A stretch of DNA of 51,232 nt, taken from NCBI GenBank assembly GCA_013388965.1, contig JACAEG010000067.1, forward strand, positions 1-51,232. Direction: 5' to 3'. Within the stretch, counting starts at the first letter, position 1, and each line of letters opens with the position of its first letter. The stretch comes from Pseudorhodoplanes sp. (GTDB lineage Bacteria; Pseudomonadota; Alphaproteobacteria; Rhizobiales; Xanthobacteraceae). Position numbers and translations under genes: made by a program. This document shows, piece by piece, positions 26,402-35,624 of the stretch. The notes under the pieces were generated by a model. The model worked only from the letters and a program-made list of their open reading frames with translations, made no database searches and was not told where the DNA came from.

Positions 26402-27013
26402 ATGACAAGGGTCACGACACTCGACGAGCTGGAAGCGCTCTACGGCCTTCCGGGCGAGACCTCGACCGTCAAGGAAGTCGATCGCGTCACGCCGCATTAT
26501 GCCGCGTTCATCGAGGCGGCGCCGTTCGCGGCGCTGGCGACCGTCGGACCGGAAGGGCTCGATTGCTCGCCGCGCGGTGACGTGGCGGGGTTCGTGCGCA
26601 TTCACGACGAGCGCACGCTGATGCTGCCGGACCGGCGCGGCAACAATCGCATCGATTCCCTGCGCAACATCGTCCGCGATCCCCGAGTCGCGCTCCTGTT
26701 CATGCTTCCCGGCATCGGAAACACGCTGCGCGTCAATGGCCGGGCGGCGATCTCCACGTCACCCGAACTCCTGCAATCCTTCGCGGTCGACGGTCACGCG
26801 CCGCGTTCGGTGATCGTGCTGTCGGTGGAATCCGTCTATTTCCAGTGCGCGCGCGCAATCGTGCGCTCGGCGCTGTGGGATCCCGCGCGGCATGTCGATC
26901 CGAAAGCCCTGCCGAGCGCCGGACAGATTCTCGCGGCGCTCAGCCGGAACAAGGTCGGCGGGGAGGACTACGACCGTGCCTGGCCGGAGAGGGCGGCCCG
27001 CTCGATGTGGTGA
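26402..27013 (+). CDS. pyridoxamine 5'-phosphate oxidase-like flavin-binding protein
   Basis: A 203-aa split-barrel FMN-binding protein resembling the DR_2398 group. Evidence is FAALATVGPEGLDCSPRGD, LPDRRGNNRIDSLRNI, and GNTLRVNGRAAIS, the usual FMN-contact stretches. True pyridoxamine oxidase activity is not implied. The ATG follows GGGAGGGATA. It may be read with the phn operon 36 bp upstream but has no known role in it. Confidence 0.8.
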   Translation: MTRVTTLDELEALYGLPGETSTVKEVDRVTPHYAAFIEAAPFAALATVGPEGLDCSPRGDVAGFVRIHDERTLMLPDRRGNNRIDSLRNIVRDPRVALLFMLPGIGNTLRVNGRAAISTSPELLQSFAVDGHAPRSVIVLSVESVYFQCARAIVRSALWDPARHVDPKALPSAGQILAALSRNKVGGEDYDRAWPERAARSMW

Positions 27014-27104
27014 GCGGCCGCCGATCCTGCATGACAATGCTGTCGTGCGATAGGATGATGCGGCGCAAGAGGCGGGCATGCCCGCCGGCACGGATCGAAT
27101 GCGG

Positions 27105-28375
27105 TCAGCCGAACTGCTCGGCGATCTTGCGATCGTAATCGAGGACCGCCTGCAGCAGGACCTGGGCGCCGCGCGCGCATTGCTCCCTGGACGAGAACTC
27201 CGCCTCGTTGTGACTGATGCCGCCAAGGCAGGGCACGAAAATCATCGCGGACGGCGCGACGCGCGAGACATAGGCGGCGTCGTGGCCGGCTCCCGAAACG
27301 ATCTCGCGGGCGGAATATCCCGATAAGGCGGCGGCCTGGCGGACCGATTCGATGCAGGAAGGGTCGAACGCGACGGGCGGCTGGTCCCAGATTCGCGTCA
27401 GCGTCCCGGCGATCGGAAGCTCCGACAGGATGGCCTGAAACGCGGCATATATTTCCTTTTCCGCGATCTCGATCGTCTCGATCGAGGGATGCCGAAGATC
27501 GATGGTGAAGAACACCTCGCCGGGAATGACATTGCGGGAATTCGGCCTCACTTCCAGCATCCCGACGGTCGCGACGGCATGGGGCGGATGCTTGTGCGCA
27601 ATCCTGTCGACCGCCTCGACCATGCGGGCCGCACCGAGAAGGGCGTTCTTTCGCAACCGCATCGGAGTCGCCCGGTATGCGCCTCCTGGCCGAAGAATGT
27701 CCCCTCGTACCAGCGCATCCCCTGCACGCCGGTCACGATGCCGATATCCTTGTTTTCATCCTCGAGAATGGGGCCTTGCTCGATATGCAATTCGAAAAAG
27801 GCGGAGAGGGGGTGAGCGCCGCACGGCTCGCTGCCGCAATACCCGATGGCTGCAAGCGCCTCCCCGAATGTAATTCCGCTGCGGTCCTTCTGCTCGACGG
27901 CCCATGCGCGGTCCAGAACGCCGGCAAAGACGCCCGAGGCGATCATGGCCGGCGCGAAGCGCGATCCCTCCTCGTTCGTGAAATTGATCACCTCGATGGG
28001 AGCAAAGGTCTCGTATCCGGCCTGGTGCATCGTGCGCAGCGCCTCCAGGGCGGCAAGCACGCCGAGAGCGCCGTCGAATTTTCCACCCGTGGGTTGCGTG
28101 TCGAGGTGACTGCCCATGCCGATCGGGGGAATGTCGTTGCGCTGTCCGGCGCGCCGCGCGAACATCGTTCCCATGTCGTCGACCGTGACCTTGCAACCCA
28201 GACCCTCGGCGTGTGCCTTGAACCAGTCGCGCACCTGCCGATCGAGGTCGGTAAGGGTGAGTCGGCAGATGCCGCCTTTGGCGGTCCCGCCGATCTGCGC
28301 GGTTTCAGCGATGTCGTTCCAGAGCCTCTCCGGATCGATGGCCAGATTGTGCTTGGGCGAGATTTGATCTTTCAT
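27105..28375 (-). pseudogene. Zn-dependent N-carbamoyl-L-amino-acid hydrolase (M20), frameshifted
   Basis: Two frames together encode a normal-length (about 420 aa) M20 amidase/carbamoylase. The first (28375 to about 27672) has MGSHLDTQPTGGKFDG, FTNEEGSRFAPAM and FELHIEQGP and runs to GQEAHTG. The second (to 27105) resumes at the expected MRLRKNALLGAARM and ends with GAGHDAAYVSRV and GGISHNEAE. One base is missing at the G-run around 27669-27675 (the expected HTGATPMR is broken). Either the gene is recently inactivated or the assembly has an error. It is divergent from the racemase gene, 49 bp apart. Confidence 0.8.
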
Positions 28376-28424
28376 CAGGCGTCGGACATTCCAGGTCGGC
28401 GATCTTTTGAAGAGGTGGTCGTCA

Positions 28425-29165
28425 TTGCGTATTCATGTTGTCAACCCCAACACGACGGCTACCATGACGCAAGCGATCGCGGCGGCCGCTCGCGCTGTTG
28501 TGCCAGCTGATGTGAGTATCCTTGCGACCCAGCCGGATTTCGGGCCGGCCTCGATCGAGGGGTTTTACGACGGCGCCTTTGCCGTGCCGGGGCTGTTGGC
28601 GCGCATCTCCGAGGCTGAGCGGGCCGGGGAGGTCGACGCTCATCTCATAGCCTGCTTTGACGACACCGGGCTTGAGGCTGCGCGCTGCATCGCGCGCTCG
28701 CCGGTGATCGGCATCGGCGAGGCCGCCTTTCATGCCGCCAGCATGGTCGGCACACGCTTCTCGGTTGTGACGACGCTGTCGCGCTCCATCCCGGTGATAC
28801 GGGACAATTTGACGCGGTATGGCCTGGCGGCGCGTTGCGGGCGCGTGCGCGCGTCCGAAATGCCGGTGCTTTCGCTCGAAACCGACAAGGCGCAGGCGGA
28901 AGCGCGGATCGGCCGGGAAATTGAAAGCGCGCTGGCCAACGATGGCGCCGATTGCATCGTGCTTGGATGTGCGGGCATGGCCGATCTGGCGGGTCGGCTT
29001 TCGCAGCATTTTCGGGTTCCGGTCATCGACGGAGTAGCCGCCGGTGTCGTTTTCGCCATCGCGCTTGCGCGACTGGGCTTGAAGACCTCCAAGGCCGGCG
29101 GTTACGCTTCTCCCGCCGCCAAGGACTATGTGGGACTTTTCTCGCGCTTCGCTCCGCAGGCATGA
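28425..29165 (+). CDS. hydantoin racemase / Asp-Glu racemase family protein
   Basis: A 246-aa racemase with two catalytic cysteine regions, ACFDDTGL and VLGCAGMADL, and the N-terminal RIHVVNPNTTATM typical of hydantoin racemases. I chose the TTG at 28425 because AGAGGT lies eight bases upstream and the family N-terminus begins there; an in-frame TTG at 28407 adds six residues. Paired with the adjacent carbamoylase it suggests use of racemic hydantoin or N-carbamoyl amino acids. Confidence 0.8.
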   Translation: MRIHVVNPNTTATMTQAIAAAARAVVPADVSILATQPDFGPASIEGFYDGAFAVPGLLARISEAERAGEVDAHLIACFDDTGLEAARCIARSPVIGIGEAAFHAASMVGTRFSVVTTLSRSIPVIRDNLTRYGLAARCGRVRASEMPVLSLETDKAQAEARIGREIESALANDGADCIVLGCAGMADLAGRLSQHFRVPVIDGVAAGVVFAIALARLGLKTSKAGGYASPAAKDYVGLFSRFAPQA

Positions 29166-29209
29166 CGGATGTTGCGCGTTGCCCAAGCGCTAGGCAGACT
29201 ATGCATAGC

Positions 29210-29279
29210 GCATGCTCTTTTGTCTGCGGCGAAGCCGATTTCCTGCCGGAAAAGCCGCCTTTCAACTGGCATGCTCTTT
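29210..29279 (+). repeat. 11-bp direct repeat upstream of the ABC operon
   Basis: GCATGCTCTTT occurs at 29210-29220 and again at 29269-29279, 59 bp apart, in the 170-bp region before the binding-protein gene. It could be an operator pair or chance. Confidence 0.35.
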
Positions 29280-29337
29280 GATGTTCAACGTGCGATCGCG
29301 GCAAGCAAAAATCCGTTCGTGTTCCCAGGGGACCCTC

Positions 29338-30993
29338 ATGCTCAAACACTCATTCTGTCTCATTCGTGTCCGCTGCCTCGCGGTGGCCGGGCTGCTGGCG
29401 GTTACGGCATCTGCGGCCTCGGCCGAAAGCGTCGTGCGGATCGGGATGACCGCTGCCGACATTCCGCGCACCCTCGGGCAGCCCGACCAGGGCTTCGAAG
29501 GCAACCGCTTCACCGGCAACACGATGTATGACGGCCTCACGCAATGGGACCTGTCCTCGGCCGACAAGGCGAGCGTCGTCATTCCGGCGCTCGCGACCGA
29601 ATGGGCGGTCGATCCGAACGACAAGACCAAATGGATATTCAAGCTGCGTCCCGGCGTGAAATTCCACGATGGTTCGGACTTCAATGCGGACGCGGTGGTG
29701 TGGAATGTGGAGAAGGTGCTGAAGCAGGACGCGCCGCACTTCGATGCCAGCCAGGTCGGCGTCACCGCCTCGCGCATGCCGAACCTGCGCAGCGCCAGGA
29801 AGATCGACGATCTGACGGTCGAGCTGACGACCGCGGCGCCGGATGCGCTGCTGCCGATCAACCTGACCAATCTTTTCATGGCCTCGCCCGCGCAGTGGAA
29901 GAAGCTCTACGATGCCGCGAGCGCAACCGATCCGAAGGAAAAGGCCAAGCAGGCCTGGGATGCGTTCTCGCGCAATGCCTCCGGCACCGGCGCATGGAAG
30001 ATGGACAAGTTCGTGCCGCGCGAGCGGCTCGAGGTCGTCAAGAACGCGGCCTATTGGGACAAGAACCGAGTCCCGAAGGTCGATCGCCTGGTGATGCTGC
30101 CGATGCCGGAGCCGAATGCGCGCACGGCAGCCTTGCTGTCGGGACAGGTGGATTGGGTCGAGAATCCCGCGCCCGATGCCCTGCCGCAGATCAAGCAGCG
30201 TGGTTTTGTGATCTACCAGAACGAGCAGCCGCATGTGTGGCCGTGGCAGTTCAGCCGCATCGAGGGCTCGCCCTGGAACGACATCCGCGTGCGCAAGGCG
30301 GCCAATCTCTGCGTCGACCGCAATGCGATGAAGGATGGCTTGCTCTCGGGGCTGATGGTGCCTGCCACCGGCACCTTCGAGCCCGGGCATCCCTGGCGCG
30401 GGAATCCGAAGTTCCAGATCAAGTACGATCCGAACGAGGCCCGCAGGCTGATGACGGAAGCGGGCTTCTCCAAGGACAAGAAGCTGAAGGTCAAGACGCA
30501 GACCTCGGCGTCAGGTTCCGGCCAGATGCTCCCGCTGCCGATGAACGAGTTCCTGCAGCAGAGTCTTGCGGAGTGCTTCTTCGATGTCGAGCTCGACGTG
30601 ATCGAATGGAACACGCTGTTCACGAACTGGCGCAAGGGAGCCAAGGACGAGTCGGCCCGCGGTTCGCATGCCATCAACGTGACTTACGCGGCAATGGATC
30701 CGTTCTTCGCGATGATCCGCTTCCTGGATTCCAAGATGGCGCCTCCGGTTTCCAACAACTGGGGCTTCATCAACGATCCGGAATTCGACAAGCTGGTTGC
30801 CGCCGTGCGCACCGCCTTCGATCCGGCCGAGCGCGACAAGGCGCTTGCCGCGCTGCATGAGAGGTCCGTCGACGAAGCGACTTTCCTCTATGTCGCGCAC
30901 GATGTCGGCCCACGGGCCATGAGCCCGAAGATCAAGGGCTTCGTGCAGCCGAAGAGCTGGTTCGTCGATTTCTCGACGATGACGATGAACTGA
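29338..30993 (+). CDS. ABC transporter periplasmic substrate-binding protein (family 5, Dpp/Opp type)
   Basis: A 551-aa SBP_bac_5 protein. It has a signal peptide with an A-S-A-E cleavage region near residue 30. Typical stretches are GVKFHDGSDFNADAVVWN, FVPRERLEVVKNAAYWD, and PDALPQIKQRGF. These proteins bind peptides, nickel or other solutes; the context favours a carbamoyl, amide or amino-acid-like compound. The ATG at 29338 follows AGGGGA. A GC-rich hairpin directly after the stop separates it from the permease genes. Confidence 0.92.
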   Translation: MLKHSFCLIRVRCLAVAGLLAVTASAASAESVVRIGMTAADIPRTLGQPDQGFEGNRFTGNTMYDGLTQWDLSSADKASVVIPALATEWAVDPNDKTKWIFKLRPGVKFHDGSDFNADAVVWNVEKVLKQDAPHFDASQVGVTASRMPNLRSARKIDDLTVELTTAAPDALLPINLTNLFMASPAQWKKLYDAASATDPKEKAKQAWDAFSRNASGTGAWKMDKFVPRERLEVVKNAAYWDKNRVPKVDRLVMLPMPEPNARTAALLSGQVDWVENPAPDALPQIKQRGFVIYQNEQPHVWPWQFSRIEGSPWNDIRVRKAANLCVDRNAMKDGLLSGLMVPATGTFEPGHPWRGNPKFQIKYDPNEARRLMTEAGFSKDKKLKVKTQTSASGSGQMLPLPMNEFLQQSLAECFFDVELDVIEWNTLFTNWRKGAKDESARGSHAINVTYAAMDPFFAMIRFLDSKMAPPVSNNWGFINDPEFDKLVAAVRTAFDPAERDKALAALHERSVDEATFLYVAHDVGPRAMSPKIKGFVQPKSWFVDFSTMTMN

Positions 30994-31002
30994 CAGGCGA
31001 TG

Positions 31003-31030
31003 GCGGCGCCGCGTTCTCGCGCGGCGCCGC
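31003..31030 (+). other. GC-rich stem-loop after binding-protein gene
   Basis: Perfect 11-bp inverted repeat (GCGGCGCCGCG / CGCGGCGCCGC) with six-base loop, 10 bp after the stop and without a T-run. Likely stabilises the upstream mRNA or attenuates readthrough into the permeases. Confidence 0.65.
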
Positions 31031-31057
31031 ATGTCCTTCAGCGCAAGGCCTGAAGAG

Positions 31058-32002
31058 ATGCTGGTCTACATTGCGAAGCGTATTGTTTTCGCGATTCCCG
31101 TGGTGTTTGCGGTTGCACTCGTATGCTTTCTGCTGGTGCATATCGCCCCGGGCGATCCGCTGATTTCGGTTCTGCCGCCCGACGCCTCGCAGGCGCTCGC
31201 CGACCAGATGCGCCGGGAATATGGCTTCGATCGGCCGTTGCCGGTGCAGTTCGGAATCTGGCTCTGGAACGCGCTGCACGGCAATCTGGGCCTGTCGATC
31301 GCCAGCGGACGTTCGGTTACGGAGGAGGTTTTGCGTGCGGTCGGCAACACGCTGATGCTGGCTGTGACCGCGAGCGTCATCGGATTCGCCTTCGGCCTGT
31401 TGTTCGGCATCCTTGCGGGCTATTACCGCGACAGCTGGATCGACCGGCTGGTGACGACCATCTCGATTACCGGCGTGTCGATGCCGCATTACTGGCTCGG
31501 CATGGTGCTGGTGATCGTGTTCTCCGTCATTCTCGGGTGGTTGCCGGCGGTGGGCATGGGACCGGGCGGGTGGTCCTGGGACTGGGAGCACATCCAGTAT
31601 CTGATCCTTCCTGCAATCACGATGTCCGTGATCCCGATGGGCATTGTCAGCCGCACCGTGCGGGCACTGGTCGGCGATCTTCTCTCGCAGGAATTCGTGC
31701 TGGCGCTTCGGGCCAAGGGGCTGAGCGAGGCGCGCGTCTTTCAGCACGTGCTCAAGAATGCCGCCCCGACCGCCGTTGCGGTGATGGGCTTGCAGCTCGG
31801 CTATCTGCTCGGCGGATCGATCCTGATCGAAACCGTGTTCTCCTGGCCAGGCACCGGCTTTCTGCTCAATTCCGCAATCTTCCAGCGCGACCTTCCTCTC
31901 CTGCAGGGCACGATTCTCGTGCTGGCGCTGTTCTTCGTCGTTCTCAACCTGATCGTCGACGTGGCCCAGGCGGCGATCGATCCGCGCATCAAGCGGGCGT
32001 GA
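31058..32002 (+). CDS. ABC transporter permease (DppB-like)
   Basis: A 314-aa inner-membrane permease with six hydrophobic segments. HIAPGDP near the N-terminus, the permease loop FVLALRAKGLSEARVFQHVLKNA and FSWPGTGFLL are DppB/OppB hallmarks. ATG 31058 is preferred to an ATG 27 bases upstream because AAGG is well placed and the family N-terminus (MLVYIAKRI) begins there. Confidence 0.93.
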   Translation: MLVYIAKRIVFAIPVVFAVALVCFLLVHIAPGDPLISVLPPDASQALADQMRREYGFDRPLPVQFGIWLWNALHGNLGLSIASGRSVTEEVLRAVGNTLMLAVTASVIGFAFGLLFGILAGYYRDSWIDRLVTTISITGVSMPHYWLGMVLVIVFSVILGWLPAVGMGPGGWSWDWEHIQYLILPAITMSVIPMGIVSRTVRALVGDLLSQEFVLALRAKGLSEARVFQHVLKNAAPTAVAVMGLQLGYLLGGSILIETVFSWPGTGFLLNSAIFQRDLPLLQGTILVLALFFVVLNLIVDVAQAAIDPRIKRA

Positions 32003-32047
32003 AGGATGAGGTCGTCGATCCTGATATCGCGGTCGTTCCCCCCTCTG

Positions 32048-32061
32048 CCCCCTTCCGGGGG
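32048..32061. other. short intergenic hairpin between permease genes
   Basis: CCCCC TTCC GGGGG inside a CT/GA-rich 90-bp gap. It resembles the small intergenic palindromes dispersed in rhizobial genomes; other copies were not found in this window. Confidence 0.3.
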
Positions 32062-32094
32062 AGGTGAGGACAAGACAGCGCCCGCAGGTGCCGC

Positions 32095-32982
32095 ATGAGC
32101 GTCATCACGCAGGACATCGTTCAGCCTGGTCCCGCCACGCGGACGCGAGGATACTGGGCCGGCGTCCTGCGCAGGCTCGTGCGGGATCCGGTGAGCGTGG
32201 CATGCGCGATCGTCCTTCTCCTGATCGTGCTTGCTGCCATCCTTGCGCCGTGGCTCGGCCTGCACGATCCGTATCAGGGCAGCATGATCCGCAGGCTTCG
32301 GCCGATCGGAACGCCCGGCTATCCGCTGGGTACGGACGAACTCGGCCGCGATATGCTGTCCCGCCTCGTCTATGGCGGCCGCCTGACGCTCTATATCGGA
32401 CTCCTGCCGGTCGGGCTCGCCTTCCTGATCGGCACGTCCCTCGGCATCATCGCGGGCTATGTCGGGGGCTTGGTCAATCAGGCGATCATGCGCACCATCG
32501 ACGTTTTCTATGCCTTCCCGTCCGTTCTGCTGGCCGTCGCGATCTCGGGCGCGCTCGGCGCCGGCATCTTCAACAGCCTTCTGTCGCTCACCATCGTGTT
32601 CATTCCGCCGATCGTGCGCGTCGCCGAGAGCGTGACAACCAGTGTGCGCAGTCTCGATTTTGTCGACGCGGCGCGCGCATCGGGGGCGGGGCAGCTGACG
32701 ATCATGCGCGTGCATGTGCTCGGAAACGTGCTCGGGCCGATCTTCGTCTATGCGACAAGTCTCATCAGCGTGTGCATGATTCTGGCCGCGGGCCTGTCAT
32801 TCCTCGGTCTCGGCACCAAGCCGCCGGAGCCGGAATGGGGGCTTATGCTCAATACCCTGCGCACGGCGATCTATATCAACCCCTGGGTCGCCGCCTTGCC
32901 CGGTGTGATGATCTTCGTCGTCTCGATCTGCTTCAATCTTCTGAGCGACGGTCTGCGGAGTGCGATGGATGTCCGAAGCTGA
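32095..32982 (+). CDS. ABC transporter permease (DppC-like)
   Basis: A 295-aa permease. The N-terminal cytoplasmic part precedes a first membrane helix near residue 35; GTDELGRDMLSRLVYGGRLTL and FVDAARASGAGQLTIMRVHVLGN (permease loop) are DppC/OppC features. ATG at 32095. Its last 14 bases overlap the following ATPase gene. Confidence 0.93.
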   Translation: MSVITQDIVQPGPATRTRGYWAGVLRRLVRDPVSVACAIVLLLIVLAAILAPWLGLHDPYQGSMIRRLRPIGTPGYPLGTDELGRDMLSRLVYGGRLTLYIGLLPVGLAFLIGTSLGIIAGYVGGLVNQAIMRTIDVFYAFPSVLLAVAISGALGAGIFNSLLSLTIVFIPPIVRVAESVTTSVRSLDFVDAARASGAGQLTIMRVHVLGNVLGPIFVYATSLISVCMILAAGLSFLGLGTKPPEPEWGLMLNTLRTAIYINPWVAALPGVMIFVVSICFNLLSDGLRSAMDVRS

Positions 32983-34021
32983 AGTCCTTGCACCCGTCTC
33001 CGATATCGGAGGTCCTGCGCAGCCGCTGCTGCAGGTGCAGAACCTGAGCAAGCATTTCACTGTCAGCGGCGGTCTGTTCGCCAGGAAGAGCGTCGTGCGG
33101 GCGGTGGACGATGTCTCGCTCTCCGTCGACAAGGGCGAGGTGGTCGGCATCGTCGGCGAATCCGGCTGCGGCAAGTCGACGACTGCCCGCCTGATTATCG
33201 GCCTGATCGAGACGGACGAGGGAACGATCCTGTTCGACGGGGAAACCGTCGGTTCTGCAATCTCGCTGCGCGAGTTGCGGCGCCGCGTGCAGATGGTGTT
33301 CCAGGACAGCTATGCCTCGCTCAATCCGAGGCTGACGATCGAGGACACGATTGCGTTCGGCCCGAAGGTGCACGGCGTCGATCCGGAGAAGGCGCGCGAG
33401 CATGCGCGCGACCTTCTTCGCCGTGTCGGGCTCGATCCGGCGGTCTTTGCCGCGCGCTATCCGCACGAATTGTCCGGAGGGCAGCGCCAGCGCGTCAACA
33501 TTGCGCGCGCGCTCGCGCTCTCGCCGCGCCTTGTCATTCTCGACGAGGCCGTCTCTGCGCTCGACAAGTCGGTGGAGGCGCAGGTCCTCAATCTGCTGAT
33601 CGACCTCAAGGAGCAGTTCGGCCTGACCTACATCTTCATCTCGCACGACCTCAACGTGATCCGCTTCATCAGCGACCGGATCGTCGTGATGTATCTCGGC
33701 GAGGTGGTGGAGACCGGGCCGGTCGAGGCACTCTGGGACAGGCCGCGGCATCCCTATACGCAGGCCCTTTTCGCCGCGATGCCGTCGCTTGATCCCGACC
33801 ATCGCACCCAGAAGCCGCCGATCGCCGGCGATCCGCCCAATCCCATCGACCCGCCATCGGGCTGCCGCTTTCACACCCGCTGTGCCTTTGCCGAGCCGGT
33901 CTGCAGCAGCACGGTCCCGAAGCTTGCGCCGACCGGCGTCGCTCTGCACCTTGCCGCCTGCCACATGGTCGATCCAAACTCGGGGCATTCGCTGGCAGGC
34001 TCGCGGGGACCGGGTTCATGA
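32969..34021 (+). CDS. ABC transporter ATP-binding protein (DppF/OppF-like)
   Basis: A 350-aa ATPase with GESGCGKST, LSGGQRQRVNIAR and LVILDEAVSALD motifs, plus the oligo_HPY C-terminal domain (DPPNPIDPPSGCRFHTRC). ATG 32969 follows CGGAG; a GTG three codons upstream is possible. It overlaps the permease at its 5' end and the AtzG-like gene at its 3' end. Confidence 0.93.
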   Translation: MSEAEVLAPVSDIGGPAQPLLQVQNLSKHFTVSGGLFARKSVVRAVDDVSLSVDKGEVVGIVGESGCGKSTTARLIIGLIETDEGTILFDGETVGSAISLRELRRRVQMVFQDSYASLNPRLTIEDTIAFGPKVHGVDPEKAREHARDLLRRVGLDPAVFAARYPHELSGGQRQRVNIARALALSPRLVILDEAVSALDKSVEAQVLNLLIDLKEQFGLTYIFISHDLNVIRFISDRIVVMYLGEVVETGPVEALWDRPRHPYTQALFAAMPSLDPDHRTQKPPIAGDPPNPIDPPSGCRFHTRCAFAEPVCSSTVPKLAPTGVALHLAACHMVDPNSGHSLAGSRGPGS

Positions 34022-34218
34022 ACGGGAAAGTGACGCCAGAACGGGTTGCCGCCATCGCTGCGGCGGCGCGGGTACCGTTGCGCAGCGATGCCGCAGCACG
34101 CATCGCCAATGCCGTGACTCCGGCCGTGGCCCGCTTCGGAGACGAGCCGATCGCGCTCGCGCTGGAAATCGAGCCCGCGACCTATGTCGTCATTGCGCGC
34201 GGCGGAGCAAAGCGGTGA
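34018..34218 (+). CDS. AtzG-like (DUF4089) small amidase-associated protein
   Basis: A 66-aa helical protein with the AtzG/GatC-like pattern: an N-terminal helix (VAAIAAAARVPL), and DEPIALALEIEPATYVV near the C-terminus. AtzG forms a stable complex with the amidase AtzE in cyanuric-acid degraders and is needed for its solubility. Here it sits directly before an amidase with GTGA overlap and after the ATPase with ATGA overlap, which supports the assignment. Confidence 0.75.
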   Translation: MNGKVTPERVAAIAAAARVPLRSDAAARIANAVTPAVARFGDEPIALALEIEPATYVVIARGGAKR

Positions 34219-35624
34219 CTGATCCGGCCCTGCTGTCGCTGGCGGAGATTGCAGCCCGGATTCGCAGCCGCGCATTGTCGTCGGTCGAGGCGACGCAGGC
34301 CCTGCTCGCGCGCATCGCGCAATGGCAGCCGAAGTTGAACGCCTATGTGCGCATCGAGGCGGACGAGGCCTTGCAGGCGGCGCGCGAAGCCGACGGACAT
34401 CTCGCAAGAAGCGGGCCGAAGGGGCCGCTGCATGGGGTGCCGCTGGCGCACAAGGACATGTATTACTTCGCCGGCAAGCCGGCCGGTTGCGGCTCGAAGG
34501 TGAGGGACGGGTGGATCGCGCCTGAAAGCTCCACCGTCATCCGGCGCCTGCACGACGAGGCGGGCGCCATCCGGCTCGGCGCGCTCAACATGGCGGAGTT
34601 CGCCTATGGCCCGACCGGACACAATGCCTGGCACGGGCATGCGCGCAATCCCTGGAATACCGCGCACATCACCGGCGGGTCCTCGTCCGGTTCGGGCGCC
34701 GCGGTCGCCGCGCGCCTGACCTATGCCGCGCTCGGTTCCGACACCGGCGGCTCGATCCGGCTGCCGGCGCATTTCTGCGGCGTGACCGGCCTGAAAGTCT
34801 CCTATGGCCGAGTCAGCCGCGCCAATGCCATGCCGCTGTCCTTCACGCTCGATACCGTGGGCCCGCTGGCGCAGAGCGCGGAGGATTGCGCGCTGATCGC
34901 CGAGATCATTTTCGGCGCCGATCCGCTCGATCCGGTCACCGACGGCGCGCCGGCCTGGAACAAGGCGGCGGCCGAGCGGCCGGTCGGCGGGCTGAAGGTC
35001 GGCATCCCGAACAGCTTCTATGTCGACGATCTCGAACCGGACGTCGCGGCCGCGCTCGACGAAACGAAGAGGACGCTGGAAAAACTCGGCGCGGGATTTG
35101 TGAGCGTCGATCTTCCCGACCAAACCGCCGTCGCCGCCGCGGCGCTGATCGTGATCGCCTGCGAGGCGACGTCGTTTCACGCGCCGTGGCTGCGCACGCG
35201 CGCGGAGGATTACACGCCGCAGGTCCGCAACCGGCTCGAGAACGGGCTCGCCTACAGCGCCATCGAATATCTCGAAGCCCTGCGCTGGCGCGGGCCGGCG
35301 CTCGCCGCCCATCTCGCGGCGATCGGCGACGTCGATATCGTGCTCGCGCCCGCCTCGCGTGCGGCCGCGCCGACCATCGAGGAGACTGACGTGGGCGGAG
35401 GGACGAATGCCGAAGCGGTCATCTTCGCGCTGACACGCTTCATGCGGCCGATCAACTATCTCGGCCTGCCGGTGCTGTCCGCGCCGGCGGGGCATTCCCG
35501 CGCGGGTCTGCCGATCGGCATGCAGTTCATCGGCCGCCCGCACGGCGACGAGACCGTGGTCGCGCTCGGCCGGGCCTTCCAGACCGTGACGGACGCGCAT
35601 CGCCGCGTTCCCCAATTGTCGTGA
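34215..35624 (+). CDS. amidase-signature enzyme, AtzE-like
   Basis: A 469-aa amidase of the Ser-cisSer-Lys type. The lysine is in LAHKDMYYF, the glycine/serine-rich loop is GGSSSGSGAAVAARL, and the nucleophile region is SDTGGSIRLPA. Paired with an AtzG-like protein it most resembles 1-carboxybiuret hydrolase (AtzE), but GatA-like and other amidases share these motifs. GTG start at 34215 overlaps the previous stop. Embedded in an ABC-transporter operon, it probably acts on the imported compound. Confidence 0.85.
   Translation: MTDPALLSLAEIAARIRSRALSSVEATQALLARIAQWQPKLNAYVRIEADEALQAAREADGHLARSGPKGPLHGVPLAHKDMYYFAGKPAGCGSKVRDGWIAPESSTVIRRLHDEAGAIRLGALNMAEFAYGPTGHNAWHGHARNPWNTAHITGGSSSGSGAAVAARLTYAALGSDTGGSIRLPAHFCGVTGLKVSYGRVSRANAMPLSFTLDTVGPLAQSAEDCALIAEIIFGADPLDPVTDGAPAWNKAAAERPVGGLKVGIPNSFYVDDLEPDVAAALDETKRTLEKLGAGFVSVDLPDQTAVAAAALIVIACEATSFHAPWLRTRAEDYTPQVRNRLENGLAYSAIEYLEALRWRGPALAAHLAAIGDVDIVLAPASRAAAPTIEETDVGGGTNAEAVIFALTRFMRPINYLGLPVLSAPAGHSRAGLPIGMQFIGRPHGDETVVALGRAFQTVTDAHRRVPQLS

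Noticed and set aside
29262-29282. Sigma-54-like TGGCAT...TTGAT before the binding-protein gene
   Set aside because: The -12 GC element is missing and spacing is wrong.
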